Positions 32,894 through 35,767 of a stretch of DNA of 35,767 nt are shown piece by piece (position 1 is the stretch's first letter; each line of letters starts with the position of its first letter). The position numbers and the translations under genes were made by a program. The notes beneath the pieces are model-generated. The model saw only the letters and a program-made list of their open reading frames with translations. It did not search any database and had not been told where the DNA came from. The stretch spans positions 1-35,767 of the forward strand of contig JAJFTX010000096.1 of the NCBI GenBank assembly GCA_021372715.1. Reading direction: 5' to 3'. The stretch comes from Methanobacterium sp. (GTDB taxonomy: Archaea; Methanobacteriota; Methanobacteria; Methanobacteriales; Methanobacteriaceae).

Positions 32894-33244
32894 CTAGGGT
32901 TCAATTAATTCTATTTCCACACCATCTGGACCATCTAAGAAGGCTATTTTCGGACCTCCAGGTTCACCGAAGGGTCCACGTGTTAAAACCACACCTTTAT
33001 TTTTTAATTTAGCTATTTCAGCATCCATATCATCAACTTCAATACCAACCATATAAATACCCTTCTTACCCTCTTCACCCTCTATAAGTTCAATAGTAGC
33101 CTCTCCTTCATCTTTATAGAATGCAATGGTTAGACCTGGTCGGGGACTGAATTTTCTTACTTCTTCTAGTCCTAAAATTTCCGTGTAAAATTTGGCGGAT
33201 TCGTCTAGATTTTCCACAGCTATAACTGAATTTTTCACTTTCAA
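32894..33244 (-). CDS. VOC-superfamily protein (glyoxalase/bleomycin resistance-like)
   Basis: This protein of about 116 residues has a single VOC domain of paired beta-alpha-beta-beta-beta units, starting KVKNSVIAVENLDESAKFY and ending DGPDGVEIELIEP. Metal-site acidic residues such as the final Glu of VEIELIE are present, but a His is missing at the usual first position (SVIAVEN), so activity is uncertain. TTG 33244 is chosen because GGGGAGG lies five bases upstream; an upstream ATG at 33292 would add sixteen residues with no family likeness. It shares a short divergent promoter region with the small zinc protein at 33312. The substrate is unknown. Confidence 0.83.
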   Translation of the reverse strand: MKVKNSVIAVENLDESAKFYTEILGLEEVRKFSPRPGLTIAFYKDEGEATIELIEGEEGKKGIYMVGIEVDDMDAEIAKLKNKGVVLTRGPFGEPGGPKIAFLDGPDGVEIELIEP

Positions 33245-33279
33245 AACAAAACCTCCCCATAAACTACTCAATACTAAAA

Positions 33280-33287
33280 TTATATAA
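33280..33287. promoter_or_regulatory. Palindromic TATA element shared by two divergent genes
   Basis: TTATATAA at 33280-33287 is a perfect palindrome, the only good TATA box between the divergent starts at 33244 and 33312. It would place starts about 26 bases away in each direction, near 33258 and 33310, giving a short leader for the VOC gene and an almost leaderless transcript for the zinc protein. Confidence 0.4.
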
Positions 33288-33311
33288 ATCATAATTAATA
33301 TGGATATTTAT

Positions 33312-33491
33312 ATGTTCCACTACCATAAGCCGAAAAAAAGAACAGATCAACCCATAACCTGCCAATGCCAGGAAAGAGCTGTTAAAAGACCGGAATCAAT
33401 ATTAAAAAAAGTACAGTGCAGAAAATGTGGGAAGATATTCCGTACCAACCAGGAAAAGGAATTATGCTTTGATTGTGGTAAAAAGAGTTAA
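33312..33491 (+). CDS. Small cysteine-rich zinc-finger protein
   Basis: A 59-residue product if started at ATG 33312; ATG 33300 would add four residues. It is basic, with a Cys-x-Cys (TCQCQE) and two CxxC knuckles (QCRKCGKIF and LCFDCGKKS), the last pair forming a zinc ribbon. It could bind nucleic acid or protein. ATG 33312 is favoured because the TATA box at 33280 would start transcription near 33310, so the mRNA would be leaderless. No ribosome site was seen. It is divergent from the VOC gene and converges on the inhibitor gene. Function unknown. Confidence 0.7.
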   Translation: MFHYHKPKKRTDQPITCQCQERAVKRPESILKKVQCRKCGKIFRTNQEKELCFDCGKKS

Positions 33492-33564
33492 TTTAGACTA
33501 TAAGATTTTGATTATAAATCCCTTTATTCATCCGTTATTCAATAAAAAAAAGAGTAAAAAATAA

Positions 33565-34086
33565 TTATTTTTTATATATACCAACGGTTCCTAATCCGAT
33601 TAAGGATAATGCGAATACTAATAGGTTAAAAGGTATTCCTGTGTTTTGCATGGGTATGGTTGCCGCGTTTAATGGTAGTTTGTTGATGGGGTGTAAACCA
33701 TCATCTCCCTTAGAATCGGTTATATGGATAAAGAATATCTGAGTATTGGTTGGTTCTTCATTCCCAAGCCCATGATAATTAAAGATTAATGTAGTTAGTC
33801 CTTTTTTTAATGTTTCGAAGGTGAAAACTTCTGTACCACCTGCACCGACTATAATACCACCACCATTATCTTGGGGTATGTACTGCTGACTGATCAATTT
33901 CAGATATTCGGGGTCATATTGCACATCCCAACTGTAGCCTGTGGAAGGATTGCTATCTAAAGATACATTAAATTGTTGATTTTCTTTTAAATTCTTAAAT
34001 GAAACATTTGTCGCTGCGAAACTTCCTGCGATTAGGATATTAAAAAGTAAAAACAGAGTAACTCCCCATAGGATGTATCGTTCCAT
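33565..34086 (-). CDS. Chagasin-like (I42) cysteine peptidase inhibitor, surface anchored
   Basis: This 173-residue protein has a signal peptide (about 5-24), an Ig-like inhibitor domain with the chagasin signature SNPSTGYSWD, and a further loop with GGGIIVGAGGTEVFTFE. The family's loops wedge into papain-type cysteine peptidases. A spacer leads to MQNTG and a hydrophobic helix (NLLVFALSLIGLGTVGIYK) ending in KK, resembling a sorting or anchoring signal. The gene stands alone on the minus strand. The target could be one of the papain-like or transglutaminase-like cysteine peptidases common in methanobacteria, but none is encoded here. The start at ATG 34086 yields a normal signal sequence. 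Confidence 0.84.
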   Translation of the reverse strand: MERYILWGVTLFLLFNILIAGSFAATNVSFKNLKENQQFNVSLDSNPSTGYSWDVQYDPEYLKLISQQYIPQDNGGGIIVGAGGTEVFTFETLKKGLTTLIFNYHGLGNEEPTNTQIFFIHITDSKGDDGLHPINKLPLNAATIPMQNTGIPFNLLVFALSLIGLGTVGIYKK

Positions 34087-34346
34087 CTTTATTCAAATCA
34101 CCTCCCGTCCATTTGTAAAACAATATTCCTAATTCAATAATAATAGTAATAATATAAGCTATTCCCCTTAATTAATCTATTGAAATTTAATTAATTTTAT
34201 AATAGTTTACAAAAGGGAGTGGGTTGGGAGATGATAATGCATACAAATTAGAAACATCAATCTATTAGAGAATTTTTGTATATTTTATAGATCACAATAA
34301 TAAAAAAATATCCTAAAAATAAAAGCTGAATAATTAGTTAAAAAAT

Positions 34347-34437
34347 AAATGCGTGGTGGGAGGTAGGGTTTATATCCAAAATAGAGGTAGTTATGGATTC
34401 GGGGCAGCTCGTAAAAATTACACCCTTACCTCCCATT
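34347..34437 (+). ncRNA. Candidate structured RNA, GC-rich island with long imperfect stem
   Basis: An island of about 90 bp in very AT-rich DNA. Its outer stem pairs TGGGAGGTAGGGT (34357-34369) with ACCCTTACCTCCCA (34422-34435), 13 pairs with one bulged T. Inside lie a hairpin ATCCA/TGGAT (34374-34378 and 34394-34398) and a possible stem CGGG/CTCG. A TATA-like AAAAATAAAAG at 34314-34324 is well placed for a start near 34347 on the plus strand. No coding frame is seen. It could be a free RNA or a leader element; the next gene lies about 370 bp downstream. Confidence 0.45.
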
Positions 34438-34479
34438 AATTAATTTAGTATAAAAAATAGTATATATGATTATACCAAA

Positions 34480-34523
34480 ATTATGCACAAATTAGGCCAA
34501 AATTCATAATCAATGTGCATAAT
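34480..34523. repeat. Inverted repeat upstream of the REC-PAS gene
   Basis: ATTATGCACA (34480-34489) and TGTGCATAAT (34514-34523) form a perfect 10-bp inverted repeat with a 24-bp spacer. It lies 30-70 bp upstream of a second palindrome, CCTGGGCCAGG (34546-34556), next to a TATA-like GATATAAAG (34557-34565). The set looks like a regulatory region. Confidence 0.4.
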
Positions 34524-34545
34524 ACCATAAACTATAGTCCTTTGA

Positions 34546-34556
34546 CCTGGGCCAGG
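34546..34556. promoter_or_regulatory. GC-rich palindrome adjoining a TATA box
   Basis: CCTGGGCCAGG is a perfect 11-base palindrome with a central G, in otherwise AT-rich DNA. It abuts GATATAAAG, so it occupies the position of the archaeal BRE and activator site. Transcription from that box would begin near 34587, with a leader of about 220 nt before the REC-PAS gene. An A7-G-T8 stretch near 34590-34606 could attenuate it. The rest of 34087-34806 is AT-rich with no further gene seen. Confidence 0.35.
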
Positions 34557-34806
34557 GATATAAAGACAGAGTTTGTTAAATTAAAGTCAAAAAAAGTTTT
34601 TTTTAAGCAATTTGTGTCTTAATATTTTTAATTTATAAATTTTTATTTAGAAATAAAATTCTTTTTATATTTTTCTTGTGAGTTAATAATCGTTTTTTTA
34701 TTAAATTATATATTTTAGATCATTATTGGATTTATTTAGTTTTTTAGTATTAGTTTTAGTAATATTTTTATAATTTAGTAAATAATTTATAATTGGTGAC
34801 TGATTG

Positions 34807-35767
34807 TTGAAGTCCAGGATTTTGATTGTTGAAGATGGGATGATTGAGGCTACGAATTTTGAGCAGTTATTAAAATCTTCAGGTTATGATGTTGTAGGGA
34901 TCGCTTCAACTGGAGAAGACGCGATAACGAAAGCAGATATCCTGAAACCTGATCTAGTTTTAATGGATATTATCTTGAAGGGCGATATTGATGGGATAGA
35001 TGCAGCAGAACAAATAAAAGATTATCTTGACATACCTGTGGTTTATCTTAGCACCCATTCAGAAAAAAGCACAGTTAAACGAGCTAAACTCACATATCCA
35101 TATGGATATATAATTAAACCGGTTAATATAGCTGAGTTAAGTAACACCATTGAATTAGCCCTTTCTAAGCACCAGATGGAGAAGAAATTGAAGGAAAGTG
35201 AGGAACGTTATCGTAATATTGTTGAGACTACAAATGAAGGTGTTGCTATAGAATCTGATTTTAAGATTGTTTTTATTAACCAGAGAATGTGTGATTTGTT
35301 GGGTTATACGGAAGAAGAGCTTTTAGATCATAATATTTTTGAATTAGTAATTGATACTTATGAATTTGATTTTGAAAATGATTATAATAAATTAAAAAAA
35401 GGTAAAAAATTTAATTTCACTTCTAAACTTCGCAGAAAAGATGGTTACTTCATATTTACATTAACCAAACTCTCACCATTATATGATGACCAAGGAAACT
35501 ATTATGGAAACCTGACTATGCATTCCGATATCACTAAACAAGTAAATGCTGAAGAAGCTTTGAAGGCAAGTGAAGAGAAGTATCGTACCTTATTTGAAAG
35601 TTTGTCGTTGGGTGTTGTTTATCAGGATCAAGATGGTTTTATTATCTCTGCTAACCCTGCGGCAGAGGAGATTTTAGGTTTAACTTTGGATCAGATGCAA
35701 GGTAGATCTTCAACAGATCCCCTTTGGCGGTCGGTTCATGAGGATATGTCTGATTTTCCAGGAGAAA
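34807..35767 (+). CDS. Response-regulator receiver protein with PAS domains (3' end beyond window)
   Basis: An open frame from TTG 34807 continues past the right edge, about 320 residues visible. Residues 1-125 form a receiver domain: ILIVEDG at the acidic pocket, the phosphoacceptor Asp in LVLMDIILKGD, the conserved Ser/Thr in VVYLSTHSE and Lys in YIIKPV. Two PAS domains follow, the first from about 135 (RYRNIVETTNEGVAIES) with its PAC end at MHSDITKQ, the second from about 258 (KYRTLFESLSLGVVYQD). Such proteins in Methanobacterium usually continue to more PAS domains and a histidine kinase, which is out of view. GGTGA lies eight bases before the start. The upstream region is long and contains RNA and operator candidates. 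Confidence 0.88.
   Translation, partial: MKSRILIVEDGMIEATNFEQLLKSSGYDVVGIASTGEDAITKADILKPDLVLMDIILKGDIDGIDAAEQIKDYLDIPVVYLSTHSEKSTVKRAKLTYPYGYIIKPVNIAELSNTIELALSKHQMEKKLKESEERYRNIVETTNEGVAIESDFKIVFINQRMCDLLGYTEEELLDHNIFELVIDTYEFDFENDYNKLKKGKKFNFTSKLRRKDGYFIFTLTKLSPLYDDQGNYYGNLTMHSDITKQVNAEEALKASEEKYRTLFESLSLGVVYQDQDGFIISANPAAEEILGLTLDQMQGRSSTDPLWRSVHEDMSDFPGE

Noticed and set aside
34347..34437. Signal recognition particle RNA, RNase P or fluoride riboswitch as identity of the GC-rich island
   Set aside because: It is far too short for the first two and lacks their conserved cores; the fluoride riboswitch pseudoknot layout is not present.
1..35767. CRISPR arrays, tRNA or rRNA genes, insertion sequences
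   Set aside because: No regularly spaced repeats, cloverleaf with CCA-end logic, ribosomal sequence or transposase was found on reading both strands.

Overview
The window looks like chromosomal DNA of a hydrogenotrophic methanogen of the Methanobacteriales, most likely Methanobacterium or a close relative. The lineage markers are an AtwA (component A2) ATPase for methyl-coenzyme M reductase activation, the radical SAM McrA methylase Mmp10, the coenzyme F420 enzyme CofC, a coenzyme F390 synthetase-like ligase, sn-glycerol-1-phosphate dehydrogenase for archaeal lipids, and an archaeal-type ProRS. The DNA is AT-rich, promoters look like archaeal TATA boxes, and many genes have GGAGG/GGTGA Shine-Dalgarno sites, several with TTG starts. 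From memory, the order cbiT-ubiX-HD-moaE-nadM-atwA-...-SOD-F390 synthetase-ACT resembles MTH146-MTH162 of Methanothermobacter; I could not check this.

Layout. Positions 1-4302 (minus strand) hold a cofactor run: nadM, moaE, an HD phosphohydrolase, ubiX, cbiT and a partial membrane protein. Positions 4562-6292 hold atwA. Positions 6334-11210 hold an oxygen/redox island: UspA, rubredoxin (behind a duplicated promoter-like repeat), ferritin, peroxiredoxin, Fe/Mn superoxide dismutase, F390 synthetase-like ligase and an ACT protein. Positions 11282-16098 (minus) hold a 44-aa protein, a zinc-ribbon/SHOCT protein, thiD, cofC, an anchored extracytoplasmic protein and proS. Positions 16251-21169 (plus) hold G1P dehydrogenase, UPF0179, rpiA, a K+ channel, a TauE/SafE permease and a ZIP transporter.

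Positions 21570-34086 are the accessory part: a TPR protein, a molybdopterin oxidoreductase, a zinc-ribbon protein, a PPP-like phosphatase, a membrane FHA protein, an M6 metalloprotease, a small Gly-Tyr repeat protein with a Trp-rich tail, a membrane Ser/Thr kinase with an external sensor domain, a small anchored protein, Mmp10, a zinc-ribbon trypsin-like protease, a VOC protein, a small zinc protein and a chagasin-like inhibitor. A REC-PAS-PAS signalling protein runs off the right edge.

The best candidate for an undescribed system is at 23512-29876. A kinase, a phosphatase and an FHA reader lie next to an M6 protease whose C-terminal tail carries the same approximately 40-residue Gly-Tyr module that the divergently encoded 79-aa protein consists of. 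Two intergenic regions (31182-31689 and 34087-34806) also hold strong structured-RNA candidates. No tRNA, rRNA, CRISPR array or insertion sequence was recognised. All family calls are from reading the sequence, without database searches.
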